A stretch of DNA of 64,000 bases from Marisa cornuarietis (lineage: Eukaryota; Mollusca; Gastropoda; Architaenioglossa; Ampullariidae). Shown here one piece after another: positions 15,401-37,477 of the stretch. The stretch is from positions 2,054,001 through 2,118,000 of the forward strand of contig SMMW01000584.1 in the NCBI GenBank assembly GCA_004794655.1, written 5' to 3'. Position 1 is the stretch's first letter, and each line of letters opens with the position of its first letter. The notes under the pieces were generated by a model. That model saw only the letters and a program-made list of their open reading frames with translations. It had not been told where the DNA came from and did no database searches. Position numbers and translations under genes: made by a program.

Positions 15401-18400
15401 GACCTTCCTAACCCCTTCACTAATGCAGTTTTATGTTGGTGTGTATTTTCTGCATAATTAAACAATATCCCTACTGCCAAATTTTTAAAATACCTAGTAT
15501 GCTAGTGCCTAAATTTCCTTTTTAAACTATATTATGTGCACATTCACCTTCTTCTCTGAATCTCTTTACACATATTTTGTTCTTTTTTCTGTACTCTTTA
15601 GACGTAGAGAGTACAGGTGCCAGCAGTGAATTCTATGACAAGTTCACAATTCGCTATCACCTGGCGATCATTTTCAAGTCCATGTGGGCCATCCGTGCCC
15701 ACAAGACCAAGTTCATTCAGGAGGCAAGGTGTGTATGAGTGCTGTTCTTTTGTGAACTGTAGAAGTTGTCAAAAAAATTTCAAAATTTCAAAACAAGAAA
15801 AAAAAAAAGAAGTGGCTAAAAACAATGTTTGTACTATAGATGTTAGAAAAACTAGAAAAGCCTTTAATTTTCTGTTGAGGCGCGAATGAGCAGAGGGTAA
15901 ATTTGTATCCCCTTAAACTCATATATTTAAAAAAAAAGGTACTTTCCATGCTTATAACTCTTAACTTTGTTTCTCCTCAGTAATGGGAAGCAGTTTGTGC
16001 GCTTTATCAACATGCTTATGAATGACACCACCTTCCTCCTGGATGAGAGCTTGGATAGTCTCAAAAGAATACATGAGACACAAGAGGTGATGGACAATCA
16101 GGCGCAGTGGAATACCCTCACTCGTGTAAGTTGGTGAAGGTTTTGTTCGAAATGCTTGATCAATCTTTGTCGGACATTAACTTAGGAGATGCAGAGCTAA
16201 TTCTAGGCTGCGGCCTTGCGGGATTCCTACAAAATTTCGCTGAGGGGCGCATAGTCGGAAAGTCAGCCATCTGATGTAACCTGCTCCAAATTTCGCGCCA
16301 GGAAGTAAATTGGTGGTGACGCGCCTACAGCGAAAACATTTGGGACAGGATACATCAAAGGGAATTGGAAGCAAGTGAGTTGAAAGCGAAGTGAACGTGA
16401 CTGTCAACTGTTTGACTGTTCGTTCACGACCAGAACAGCAGATAATGCCCCAGAAAGTAGAAATCGACAAGGACAGAAAGAAACAGAAACTCTTCAGAAC
16501 TCGTTCTTTCACACATTGTTGGAACTGAAAATGTAGACAACAAATCGAAAGATGGCGAAATAGACAAATTGAGACAGAGACTGCTTGTAAAAAAAACACA
16601 CATCCAGAGAACTTGTCAGTGTGAATGGCTGAAGAAATGGCTTTGCCTAATGAACTAGGACGAAGGCATGAGATGTAAAGTTGCCTAAAACAATCACAAT
16701 AAGACGTTTACAAGCCCCGGATGTGTTAAGTACCGAACAAGGATGCTGCATACATTCAGAATTTCCGACCACAGACACTTTTTGGAGGCTGAAATCTTTC
16801 TAAAACTATTTTCAATATTGATTTATTTCTGTCATGACCTTTTTAGAACTTATGCCAGCGGTATTATATAACACTTAGAAATAACGTGTTGCGAACTTGT
16901 TACAACATAATAATAATAATACAGTGAATTTATATCACGCCATATCCCAGTCCTATGAGCAGGCTCATGGCGTTTAACCCCCCATCTTCCCAAAAAGACA
17001 ACACAGACAACATGCAAAATTAGTGTCTAGAGAATGCCAGATAATATGAATGATATATAGTAAGAAGCTGCTCCAGTGTGTGCATATCATTTGAAAAACT
17101 CAGATGTAGGCTCCAGATATTCCTGTTCACCATACAACTCCAGTCATAGAATGATAGGGTTTTCTTGGGAGGGGGGGGTGTGGCTGCTCATTGGGTTTCC
17201 AGCAGAATGCCTATTTGAAAAACCAAAATGAATTCTCAAATGTTCAGAAGAGTAGAGCAAAGCCACCCTGTCAAGACGCTCAGCTGTTCGTTGGCTTTCA
17301 CGCATGACCTTTCCGCAGATTAGAGTATGTAATAGGTACACATCTAATGCTCGTAGTTCAGATCTACAAAGTCAGTATTAATCTTGGATAAACGCAGATC
17401 AATATTTAACTTGACAGAGTTCTTGTCCTGTTGTCCGTAGAGCAAATAGATAACCTAGGATCTACATGATCATGTAGCAGATGCATAGTCTGTAGTTGTA
17501 GATCTGGGTATAGTAAAGATGGAGTGTATAGTGCACTTCCCTGCTGGCAGCAGGCCCAATGCGCTTTGACATCAGCAGTCAGTCAGAAGTATCCATGTAG
17601 ATTAGCAGACTCCACAGCACAACATCACCAAAGGCAAACTCAAAATGTTGTACACAAAGTAAAAGTAATGGCGTTACGCATAGCAACATTTCTGTTCTCC
17701 CACTGTCAAGGGGAGGTGAAGAAAGATTCGTCTGAATACTTCATTGGAAGTTTTAGGGCAACACAGTTGAGTATCCAGGCACTAAAGAAGCGAACGTGAC
17801 AGCACCCTTAAAGCACACACGGCGCAGGACGACATAAAACCGCAGATCATGAAGAAACACGTCCATCATCGGCGACATCATTGAGGCGTGGACATCCAAC
17901 ATCTATTTTGCTAAACTTGCAACCATGAAGCACAGGCCCGCACATCACAGATGGAAAACCGATTGGTCCGCAGCGGCGAAACAGTTAACAGTTTCAGTGA
18001 AGGAGGCACAAGTAATCCCACAAAGTCAAAAACTTCCGGCAAGCTGGCAAAACTAAGAATAGGATGCAGAGACCGTTAGTGGATGAAGTCGAAGTGGGAA
18101 GATACGACGTGGCACAGGCATTGAATAACAACAAAGAACAGAGAAAACAGCGTGGCAAAAGTCACAGGTCAATTGGAAACCTCAAAATACGACGTGGATT
18201 CACGGACGATACAAAAAGCGACAGAGAGCCGTCCCCTCAAGCCAGTTAGGCGAAGGGATGTCACTCTCCAATATCACAGGACATAGAAGCTGTCAGGGTT
18301 GCTTTTGCGACAATCTGTGCAAGAACATTAATGATAGGTTCCCAAAATATGCAGATGATGCTGCCTCTGCATTTTTAGTTCTTTCCGTGCGCCCCATCTT

Positions 18401-21400
18401 TTTCCTGTCTGCAGAAGACTTAAATATGGAGACTTAAATATCTTAACAGATTTCTTTTGAAAGCCAGCACAAGTGGGCAGAAAATTAAGTAAAATCTTGC
18501 TTGATAAAGCAGCATGTTTAGAGGAATGGATTGTGGTCAAAGAAACTGTAACGCAGAATGCATATCGGAGAGATTCCACTAGCTGTTTAAACTGTTATTT
18601 GACTTTCACAGGGATTCATTTTCCAATTTGCTGGTTCTTGGAAAGCTGTGCCTCCTTATGCTATCCCACAATGCAGGTTGTGAGAGGGGGCTTCAGCCAT
18701 CAAAACCTAATAAAGTCTTCTTGTAGAAGTTGCCTCGAGGAGAAACATTAAAACCCCTGCTCTAATAAGACATGAAAACTGTCTAAACATTAGCTCATAG
18801 CCCAATGAGATAGACACAAAGACTAATTGGTTTGCAAATTTAGGATGCTATGATCACACTGATGATGATGAAAGATAATTTATCGATATAAAAGAAAAAG
18901 ATATCTATGTGATTAATCTTCAATTTCTTGTGATTAATAAAGTATTTTGTTGTATACCAAATATTAATCAAAAAAAGCAGTGAAAATGTGTTTGTTTCGT
19001 TTGAAGGCCCCCATTTTTTCCATCGAGAGGGCCCCAGGGCCCCTCTTTTTTAAATCCTAGAATTACCTTTGGAGATGGACAGTATTGTACCTTTTACACT
19101 TATCTACATTTTATTTTCAGATTTTGAAAGTTTGTAAAGCCTAGATAGGATTTTAATGTGTACCTTCAATCAGAACCTACTTGTTCGATTATGTTAAACC
19201 TTGTTATTTTTTTTACATGGATGATAGGCTATTTATTATAAATTCTTCCAATGCATGATCAGTATGATATTATATATGTATTACTGTACTGGTGGATGAG
19301 AAGTAATTAGTACTAACCAGTTTTGCTATGTTACTTAAGGACCAACAGCAGCAGAAGATACGACAACTCTCTATGGATGAGCGGCAGTGCCGATCATACC
19401 TTACTTTGGCCACAGAAACAGTGGAGATGTTCCATTACTTGACAGAAGAGATCAAAGATCCTTTCCTGGAAGAAGTAAGTATTTGGTGTTGCTATGGATT
19501 TGCTTTGTTTCTGTTCACCTACAAGACACATTTGATGGCTAAATTATGTCTAGACTGAATGGAGACAGCCTGCAGTGTATCTATTAGAAGCCAAACAGTT
19601 TCTTTCTCATTTTGTTTTAGATCTTGTATCATGAGATTTTTCTGGGTTTGGCAAGAGAACATCTAAGCATGCAGATTGGGAATGTCTCCCTCAGGATTTT
19701 TTTATGTTTCACCATATTTAGTATTTTCTGTCCTGAAAAGTCTTTGCTGCAAGTGCTAGCGCGTGATACAAATACAGGATAAAGAGAGAAGATATAGACA
19801 TAGAAATATCACAAGTATTGATAATGTGAACAATGTCTCATAAAAAAGGAGAGAAACTGTGAAAGTGAGTACGCTAACTGAGGTGCCTTGCTGCCCTTAT
19901 TCTCATAGTCTTTGGTGGAAAGACTGGCAGCCATGCTGGACTTCAACCTACAGCAGCTGTGTGGACGCAAGTGCAAGGACCTGAAAGTCAAGAATCCTAC
20001 CAAGTATGGCTGGGAGCCTAAAAAGCTGCTGAGCACCCTTGTAGACATTTACCTTCACCTTGACAGTGAGACTTTTGCCTGTGCCATAGCTCAGGATGAG
20101 GTGAAGATGTTTTCTTCTTATCCAAATCAGTTCTCCAGCCAAAGAGCAGTGTGGCATTGTATCAAGGCTTATTCTGTTTCTCATTTTCACACATTTAAGT
20201 GTATCTGTGCAGCCGTGCTTGTGTTTTGATGACTTGCTTTTCTCATTCACTCACCCACCCACATTGTACTAAAACATTCCCTTTCTGATGGTCATGTTAT
20301 GCATTATCGTCAACAATAACAGTCCCTAGAGAGAAGGCTACAGTCACACTACAGTTCATTATATAAAGACATCCACTCAGTCAAGGTTATTGTCTTGTGC
20401 GCCCTTTGTTGGATTGAATCAGCCATGCATCAGATTAGTTTCATTTCTTTGTTGGCCAAATGTGTGTGAGTCCTATTTTCTATTTTCCTTCTATCTGGTC
20501 ACTCCAAGAACCACTAAGTCATGAGAAACAATGAGAATTTCAAATGCTCAAACATATGTTATGTGATGAGAATAAACACTTGATGTGTATCCTTAGGCAT
20601 ATGGAAGATATTTCTCTTTCTCAACAGTTCTCTCAGCTGTTAATTACTGATATTTTGATGGAAAGACTTTCTTGCGTTTCCAGAGGTCTTTCAGCAAAGA
20701 GCTGTTTGATGATGCCATCGCATGCATGACCAAAGCAAACATCAAGTCAGACACAAAGATAAAAGAATTCCAAGCACTTCAGTCAAAAGTTGTGAAGATT
20801 GTTGTACAGAGAGCTGGGATGGAAGAAGACCTGGGTGACATTCCTGAGGACTTCAAAGGTAAGCAAAGGCAACTGTGCATGAATCAAGTGAGACTAGATA
20901 AATTAGGGGGTATCAAGATGATGTCTGAAAGTTTATTGTTTTTGTAGACAAATGTCTGTGTAAAGTGATTATTACAGAAAAATGTTTTAATTTGCACCCA
21001 TTAACACATGAGAGCCTAGGTATAAAGCAGACAACTTTGTTATTTTAAGTGACGTTTCAAACTTAAAGCTAAGAAGGTATTTCAACAAGAGCAGGTAATA
21101 ACCCTGATCAAAATATAGGATGCAAAGGTGATATTTAACAAATGATAATGATGGGGACAAAATAAACTTTATGCTATCTGAAGTGGTCTGTGAGGGTAGT
21201 TCAGAGGGCTGAGTGGTCAGCAGAATAACAGCTTCCTAAATGGTTTTGTGAGGTGTTACAGACTGGGACCACCCCAAACACGTTTTGTTCGCCAGGAAGA
21301 CATTTTTGCTATTGTTCTTGTGTCATTTCATGGATCAGACCCTCTGATGGACACACTGATGAAGGACCCAGTGAAGCTGCCATGCGGCACTGTCATGGAC

Positions 21401-21745
21401 AGGGCCATCATTATGCGACATCTGCTCAATTCACAGACAGACCCCTTCAACAGACAGCCCCTCACAGAAGACCAGCTGGTGTCAGGTCAGTGACTGACAT
21501 GCCTCTTGTGTAGTTTTCTTCCACTGCCCTTTGCTATGTTTCTCTTGTAGCCCAATGATGAAAATACAATAATTATTTGCAGATGCTAAGCTGTGTGACC
21601 ATTTAAATAGTGATTTTGGTTGTGCTCTATGTTAAGAGTCAAAGTTTAAGGGATCGCCTACTTATGCTGTTGAGCTTGTTTTCCAGACACAGAACTAAAG
21701 CAGAAGATCGAGGCATGGAAGAAGGAAAGAGGGCGAAAAAAATAA
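416..21745 (+). CDS. UBE4B: Ubiquitin conjugation factor E4 B (UBE4B/Ufd2), C-terminal 682 residues, 5' partial
   Basis: Spliced exons: 416-514, 1755-1868, 4755-4844, 10947-11052, 13467-13660 (start could be 13479), 14126-14253, 14594-14692, 15200-15438, 15602-15728, 15981-16125, 19340-19474, 19909-20100, 20684-20858, 21339-21485, 21687-21745 (stop TAA). All have AG/GT borders and the phases join to 683 codons including the stop. The translation follows the Ufd2 core of UBE4B, with islands such as [42 protein letters not shown] and [10 protein letters not shown]-box starts near residue 615 ([18 protein letters not shown], then DPFNRQPL). The family acts as an E3/E4 ligase that extends ubiquitin chains on substrates handled by the p97/VCP pathway in cytosol and nucleus. 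UBE4B fits better than UBE4A from the U-box and core wording. The N-terminal region is outside the window. The 13660/14126 junction is about 15 residues shorter than my recollection of the mammalian protein, so a short exon may be missed. Confidence 0.95.
565..1445 (+). mobile_element. 5'-truncated RTE-type LINE fragment (end of reverse transcriptase and C-terminal domain)
   Basis: One open frame to 1398 starts at the RT catalytic motif (HFADDIDLL). It continues through the thumb/C-terminal region typical of RTE elements: [45 protein letters not shown] and [12 protein letters not shown]. The upstream endonuclease and most of the RT are missing, as in 5'-truncated insertions. The direct repeat ATATTAGG at 557-564 and 1446-1453 is a good target-site duplication. 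The element lies in a UBE4B intron, about 50 bp after a splice donor. The frame is unbroken, so the copy is probably fairly young, but it is not autonomous. Confidence 0.88.
1392..1445 (+). repeat. Degenerate pentamer repeat at the 3' end of the RTE fragment
   Basis: Immediately after the LINE stop codon, tandem GACTT/GACCT/GACCC pentamers run up to the 3' target-site duplication. RTE-type elements commonly end in short tandem repeats rather than poly(A), so this is read as the element's tail. Confidence 0.75.
2192..4471 (+). mobile_element. hAT-superfamily DNA transposon, degenerate copy 1
   Basis: Ends are inverted: the left end reads CCGAGGTGATTCTAGG, and the right end reverse-complements to CAGAGGTAATTCTAGG. 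Inside are fragments of a transposase of the ZNF862/KIAA1586-like hAT type. An N-terminal zinc-finger-like stretch lies near 2840-2950. Fragments ending in [12 protein letters not shown] lie near 3550-3780. The C-terminal dimerisation segment is at 3861-4118 ([32 protein letters not shown]). Several stops and frameshifts make it inactive. No clear 8-bp duplication was found. It lies in the UBE4B intron between exons 1755-1868 and 4755-4844. Copy 2 is at 16192-19071. Confidence 0.8.
5428..8353 (+). mobile_element. RTE-clade LINE with 12-bp TSD, internally deleted and frameshifted
   Basis: The 12-bp repeat AAATGTTAAAAA at 5416-5427 and 8354-8365 brackets the element. In order: a 5' leader (about 5428-5770); an AP-like endonuclease ([35 protein letters not shown], ending in SDHQLL) to about 6470; a linker; the RT entry motif [15 protein letters not shown] (about 7155-7195); an RT fragment with DFADDISLL near 7570; and the C-terminal domain to 8298. 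Most of the RT palm is missing at about 7441-7460, where EQAGF is joined directly to the later QGCIL motif. There are also a W-to-stop near 5891 and frame shifts near 6540, 7225 and 7680. It is non-autonomous now. It resembles BovB/RTE proteins often annotated as 'craniofacial development protein 2-like'. Confidence 0.92.
8410..9085 (+). mobile_element. LINE 3'-end fragment (CR1/L2-like) adjoining the RTE copy
   Basis: From about 8430 to 8781 one frame without an ATG encodes an RT C-terminal tail of the CR1/L2 type ([23 protein letters not shown], then [11 protein letters not shown]). The 3' untranslated part ends in GAATTGCCCTTGGGGATAAATAAAGT-like sequence, a form seen at the ends of vertebrate and invertebrate CR1-like LINEs. 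It starts just after the RTE target-site duplication. Clade assignment is tentative. Confidence 0.65.
8936..9027 (+). repeat. Short tandem repeat of a TTTTATATCATGTA unit
   Basis: About four imperfect units of roughly 15-25 bases, each containing TATATCATGTA, lie in the 3' untranslated part of the LINE fragment. They are preceded by GT and GA dinucleotide runs at 8868-8903. Confidence 0.7.
9086..10946. other. UBE4B intron sequence without recognised genes
   Basis: AT-rich non-coding sequence between the LINE fragment and the exon at 10947. Only short chance reading frames were seen, with no splice-compatible exon similarity. A normal pyrimidine-rich acceptor (TTTGCTTTCAG) closes the intron. 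Confidence 0.6.
11601..11830 (+). repeat. tRNA-derived SINE (family B)
   Basis: The head has an A-box-like GTGGCACAACGGTTAGCACC and a B-box-like GGGTTCAGATCTTG, followed by a body with TGTTAACAGGGCTGGCTGC and GGCATCAAACACCAT. It ends in a T/A-rich tail. A second copy in the opposite orientation lies at 47410-47590. It is inserted in a UBE4B intron. Confidence 0.8.
11831..13466. other. UBE4B intron with LINE 3'-tail-like debris
   Basis: Non-coding. Near 12265-12345 an (AAT)n run is followed by TGTGTAGCACATTTCTCC. This matches the (AAT)n + 'TATAGCGC' end signature seen at 32020-32106 and 43905-43975, so it is probably the 3' end of an L2/CR1-like LINE on the minus strand. Nothing else was recognised. 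Confidence 0.5.
16192..19071 (+). mobile_element. hAT-superfamily DNA transposon, degenerate copy 2, carrying an unrelated internal segment
   Basis: The left end CAGAGCTAATTCTAGG pairs with the right end, which reverse-complements to CAAAGGTAATTCTAGG. The 7-bp repeat GGAGATG occurs at 16185-16191 and 19071-19077. Because it overlaps the terminal base, the true duplication may be 6-8 bp. Sequence closely parallels copy 1 (2192-4471) at 16199-16890 and 18270-19071, including GCGGCCTTGCGGGATTC near the left end and the transposase tail ending near 18751 ([12 protein letters not shown]). The middle, 16905-18266, does not match copy 1. Stops and frameshifts throughout make it inactive. It lies in the UBE4B intron between exons 15981-16125 and 19340-19474. 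Confidence 0.82.
16905..18266. other. Unrelated segment inside hAT copy 2
   Basis: This stretch replaces about 420 bp that copy 1 has at roughly 3090-3514. It begins with an (AAT)n run and TTTATATCACGCCATATCC, resembling a minus-strand LINE 3' end. The remainder, with short chance frames at 17524-17799 and 18064-18249, is not recognised. It could be a nested retroelement with an unidentified body, or filler from a deletion/repair event. Confidence 0.5.
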
Positions 21746-24700
21746 TGAGAGAACTTCCACAGATGAGGAGAATTCTGCTTACATGTGTGTGTGTATGCCC
21801 ACACACACAGAAGTGCATGTAAGAGTGTGTAAATGGATGTGCATGTGTACATGGGTGGCTGCATTCCTAAAGGTTTGGTTGTACCTGGCTCAAGGTGATG
21901 CAAACATGGATCTCAAAACCAAGATGCACAAGGTCTCAGTTTCTTTTGCATGACCTGCAGATAATGAGGTCTTGAAATTTTTCATCTCTTCCTTTTCCTC
22001 AACTTGATGCCAGCAGCTTTGATGCTTTTCATGCTACTAGGACATTCTATTCAAGTAGCTTTCCATCCCTCATACCCACCGCTCCACACCTCCTCCTACC
22101 CGTACCACAAGAGAAGAACTGAGTTATTTGAACTAAAGCATTTGATGTTTGAGCCCTTGGGCGGTTTGTGTACGTTCCTGTGATTTGTATCATAATTTTC
22201 AGAGAACACTAGACTGACTAATGAAGCATTTGCAAATAAAGGATGACGGTCAGTTGCTATCTGGGCACTTCATAGATCACTCTTTGTTCCAGTCCATGAT
22301 GAAAAAGAAAAAGTAAATATGAGCACAGAGCTAGAAAAAAAAATGGGTTGAGAAATTTTGTGTGGGGATGACTTGCACATTTGCTTTAGTGCAACAGATC
22401 TGTTGCTTTACTGCCATTGTCCCCTTTCTCACAAGTACTCAATTTTATTAACTCAGTGTAGTAGATCGAATGAATCCAGGTGTGCACATATAATGATGCT
22501 GAGAGATGTATGCCTGTCTTCGCTTCCAGGTGTGTGCAGGTTGTAACACTTGCAGCACATGACATTCTGTGGTACATCTAGTGTACAGGGTTTGTACATC
22601 TGCTTGTGCAGGGTTTGGTGTTTGGTCTTAGACCTATGCTTGTATAGACATTAGTCTCAGTAGAACATTTTTTTTTTTTTTTGTCTGGATGAGAATGTGC
22701 GTGACTAGAAATTATGTATATCTACTGTTTATGGTATAAAGGAGAAGGGGTTTCAGGGAGGACTTTTCACAGTTTAGCTAGAGTTGTGATGGCACAAATT
22801 GTGAGGGATTTGTGGTTCTTTGTCATGAAGTCATCTCTTCCTCTCATTATACCTTGCCTCTCCTCCTTTATCACCATCTACTTGTGCTTGCATGTGAACT
22901 TGGGCTATGTGCCATGGAAACAAACTTGTATTATCCTTGTTGATGGGGGAAGTTCTTTGCATTATTGGTGGCAGATACATATGCATTCAAAGCCAGTAAC
23001 TCAGAATTGTGTGTGTACATACATACACAAATAAATATGATGCATTTTGAAACAATTCTTGATACCAGCGATTTCATGTCATTTCCATCAAATTGTTGGC
23101 CGACATCGCCTGAAAAAAAAAACTAACTGGGCTGCTCAATCTGCTTGCATTACACTTTTTTTTTAAATTTGGGGTGGGGGCGGGGAAGGGGGTTAAAGCT
23201 ACTGCTGGAGCCAGCAGGTAGGTGGCTGAGTGGTCATATCACCAATGTCTGAGATCATAGTCATGAATAAATACTACTCAGTTTGATGTAGTGCAATGTA
23301 CTTTCCTGAGTTAAATCAGCTGTTGATTTGGTACCTGATCTCCAAGGGTTGAAGGTTAGGCAGCAGGCAGTGAAGCATTAAAAACTCATAAAGGTGTCCC
23401 AGAGAAAAGTGTGGTCTCCACTTTTCAATAGTCAAAAGGTTAAGGAACTTTTTTTTTTGGAAATCATGGAAATCTTTGTTTTTCTTTGGTAAAAGGATTT
23501 GATTATTAGGTTTGAAACTGTAACCACACCACATTAAGTACTAGGACCTTGTTTGGCACAATTTTTAAACTAATTAGGGTGGATTTTAATGCGTTTCTTA
23601 AATAAAGAGCTCAGCTTTTTATCGTGTATGCTTTCAGAGAGCATTTAGGAAAGTCAGATGGGGCTGAAAATCAAAATCACTGTCTGGCCATGTTGAAGAA
23701 AAAAAAAACTATACAATCAATAACACAGAAGAAAGGTGACAATCCTGGACACGACATCATTTGTAGATGTCAGCCACTGACAAGCTGTAGCTTTTGACAG
23801 AAAATACACCAGTTCTGGACTGCTCGCACATAGCTCTTTACTACATTTGGAGTCACTTGACTGAACGGTACAAATCTTCCCATCTCTTTTGTTATTGTTG
23901 GGACCTTTTTCCACATTACAAGATTTTGCAAGTGACTGTAATATTCCCTCAAAATTGTCGACACTATCTCCAAGCCAAAGTGTCCAGCTGTCCATCCACT
24001 TTCCAACATAGCCGTCTTTTAACACAAGGATATTACTGTGTTGTATTGCTCATAATTTCATCAAGAGATAGTGATAAAAGGCTGCGTATCAATTATAGTC
24101 AGTAGCTGAAGGTAGTGTGCATGAATATTTTTAATGGCTGACCCAATCCATTCATTAAATGAAGCTCAAAGTGCTAACGGGTTTGTAGGATACAGTGTTG
24201 TCATTAGTCACAAAAGTGCATTGTGATTATTTTACATTTATCTTTTAGGGTGAAGAGCAGATATAGAATGACCTCAGTTCTGTCAGATTTTAAATGCCAC
24301 AAGCAGAGGGCTTTATGCACATGCTAATGAGACACTGCCCTAAGAACAAGCCTGCTATTGTGATACTATGGAAAGTGAGGACCTGACTGCTTTCCAAACT
24401 GCAGACGAGAAATGTACTGTTACAAGGCTTTTATTTTGTTAACTGAGCTGTGTTATTTTCTGTCTGATAAATTACTCTCTTGTAATGAAGTAAACCTCAA
24501 ATTTAAATAAAATATTTTGCACTCAGTTTCATCCTCAACAGGACCTACAGTGGGTCTGTTTGTGAAAAAAAATTATTTCCAAGACCTCTGCATGTTAATG
24601 CCTATTCTACACAGTATATCACTTAGATATCTGTTAATTTTTCCCAGTTTACATCATCTGTTGTTTTCAAAAAAAGGTCTTCTTCACTAAGCCATGATTC

Positions 24701-27521
24701 CTTGGAATCAATCCAGTACTGTTTATCTAAAATATGTTCCCTTTAAAAAAAGCTCTAAATTTTCATATTTAAATGGACATGAGTGAATCCAGTACTATGT
24801 TAAAAATAGGCAAATGCTTTAAAGATTTGGGCTGTAGGCTGTCGGCTTGGGAGTATTCAGCACTTGAGCCCTAATTGTATAATTTTCTTTAAACTTTCGT
24901 AAAGATATGAATATTGAGCCATAACTGCAGTGATTGTAAACACATTTGTAGCATAATTACTGATTTGAATTATAGAGGGTTCTATTATGTACCACTTCTG
25001 TACTTGCACTTCACCGAGGAACTTTGATCAATGATTTAAGGTAAAATGGTGTCTTGTACACCTTTCTCCCCCTTGCCTCCAACTACTGTAACCTAAAAAC
25101 CTGTGGTATTTTACTTTAATGCAAAATTGACAAACGCTTTATTCAGAGTTCTTACTGACTTGCAGTATTGTAAACAAATTTCAAGGGAAAAAGCTCCATA
25201 GCTGTAGCAGTTCTGTGAGCTGCATACTTTTGATCATTTCTGTTTTCTCCCCCAGCCACAGTTTTCACCCATTTTTATTTGGAAGTTTGGGGTTTTTTCC
25301 CTAATCGCAATTCAGAGCCAGTATATTCTAAACTATACATACATGTCATTTGCATATGACCAGTCAATGGTTATTTCATCATAAAATGTTTTTGGCTAAC
25401 CGTTCATCCCATTTAAAAATGTGGCTAAAAGTTTTCTTTAAATATTTGCTGATCTTCAAATGGATGTGGAATAGCTTTTTTGAGGTGTATCCCCCCTCCC
25501 GTTTTTGAACTTAATGACCTTTATTTGTTTAGTTACTTTGTGTGTACTGGAAGAATTTCAAGTGTTTGCATTCTATTGTATGTGGCATTTATTTTATGGG
25601 CATGCAAAACAAAATCCCCACAAAATGGCAGCCTACAAAACTCATTTTTGTGGATTTTTTTTTTTTTTTGTTCAACCGTTTCAAATAGAGGGATGGTTCT
25701 TTTGAGATGTGATGCAGGGCTTTTCGGGGTTTTTTTGTTCATCTGCTGCCTATAACAGCGTGCATGCCATCCTTAACAAGGATCTTAAAAATTTTACAGC
25801 TGTGTGCGATTTTGAAATGTGAGGACTGTAACTGACAGCACTGGTGCAGCATGAATGTGATGGTGATAACAATGTTGCTGAAAATGGAATAAAGTTTCAT
25901 CAGATAGAAACCAGCATGCCTTTCTGTTTTGTTTTTTTTTTTTGTTAACTGGAGATTTCTTCTTTGGCATTCCCGAGACTATGCCTGTCAGACTTTGATC
26001 TTTTCTCTGGTGGCGAAGAAGGCTGCTGTTTCCAGCTTGTCCTTGGTGTTCCAGAGCTTCTCTTCCAATGTGGCTCCCTGAGGCCACAGCTCTGTCCCCT
26101 TCAATAATTGGAGAGTAATCTCTGGTCTACTAAAGTTGAGATTGTTAAAAACTCACCCTAAATAAGGCAATTTTGCACTAGTCCACATCAGCAATAGTTT
26201 ATTGAGAAACAAAATTAAAGAGCATCTTTGTTGGAAGTAACCTTATTTTGATAATGCAACACGCTCCTTGCCTGTATGTTTGTGCTTTGCATGCTGAGTT
26301 GCTTCAAGTTAGAACCAGACATTTCACTGGTTTATCAATCTTGCTTATCCATATTACACACAAATTGAGTATACATATGGTACAGCATGTAATTCAACTT
26401 TTTATTTTTCTTTGAAAAATAAGGCAAATCCAAAAAGACACAAAAGAAATTGATGGAAATGAGTAAATCGTAGAGCTTTAAAAACTGTCTACACCATAAA
26501 GCAGTCTATTCCACCCTCCCCTTTGAATCTGTCAGTGAATTTTTAAATTTCTTTTAGTTTGAACCAAGATATATATATATATAAGGATACAAAATAATGA
26601 TTTATAAACTAATGAACCCCCCCAAAAAAAATTGCTAAAAAATAGTTCTGAAAAAAGTTATTGCCCACAATATCCCAGTGACCTGTAGGGCTTGGCTATT
26701 TCTGAAATCCAAACAAGCCTTTGTAAAAAATGTCCCATTCACTAAAAGGTATGGTCTATTTACTAAAATATACAGTAAGAAATGAAACTTGAATGCCATA
26801 ACCTTGTTTAGGATGAGTAAGGGGAAAAGCAGGTGAACTTAATGAGAAGTTCGTTTAACAGTAGTACAAGCCATTTAGGTAACACAGAACATTTCAGAAT
26901 GCAATGGCCCTTTGGGCAACCAGACTTTAAAGATATCACATTTATAACATTTATATTGGGACAGCTTATGGGTCCCTAAATATTGCAATGTGAGGTCAAA
27001 GCAAAGGTTCGTGGAGGGGTACCCTGGTCTTAAACATTTACAGCATTTCTCTCCCTAAAATAAAATTTGTAAAATATAAGCTCAATTTGATGCTTGAATC
27101 CTGATAAATCTTTAAGCTACCACTACCACCTCCACAGAACATTATTTTTTAAACACTGCTTTTTTTTTTAACATATACCCAAACATACACGATTACTCAC
27201 AAGCACCCTGTAGAACATGCCAAGTGGATTAACTGAGAACAGACTCTTTTAAAGCTATAAAACACTGTCAGTGGAGTGAAGAAGATTCTAGATAAGATAT
27301 TTTGCTATTCTCTCTCTCACAAACACACAACTCTGGACAAAAACTCACTTTCTCTCTATATATGTTTATCTCAAACATGCACAAACTTGGCAATATACAC
27401 AATTGTATATATTGTCAATTCTACGTACATGCACATACATCCTAATACCCAACCAGCTGTTACATGCAAATATCCTCAAATGCATAGTCATAAACACAAA
27501 CGTACACATTTTGTCAAAATG
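21746..27521. other. Convergent intergenic region / 3' UTRs of UBE4B and TMEM185
   Basis: About 5.8 kb between the UBE4B stop and the TMEM185 stop, which face each other. No coding exon was recognised on either strand. Possible poly(A) signals for UBE4B are AATAAA at 22235-22240 and 24506-24511. For TMEM185 (minus strand), TTTATT occurs at 26401-26406. CA/GT runs and homopolymers are scattered throughout. The actual 3' ends cannot be fixed from sequence. Confidence 0.6.

Positions 27522-37477
<9,956 letters not shown>

Noticed and set aside
25794..26087. 97-codon minus-strand frame near the TMEM185 3' end
   Set aside because: Contains a Lys run from a T-homopolymer, lies beyond the TMEM185 stop in the probable 3' UTR, and matches no family I know.
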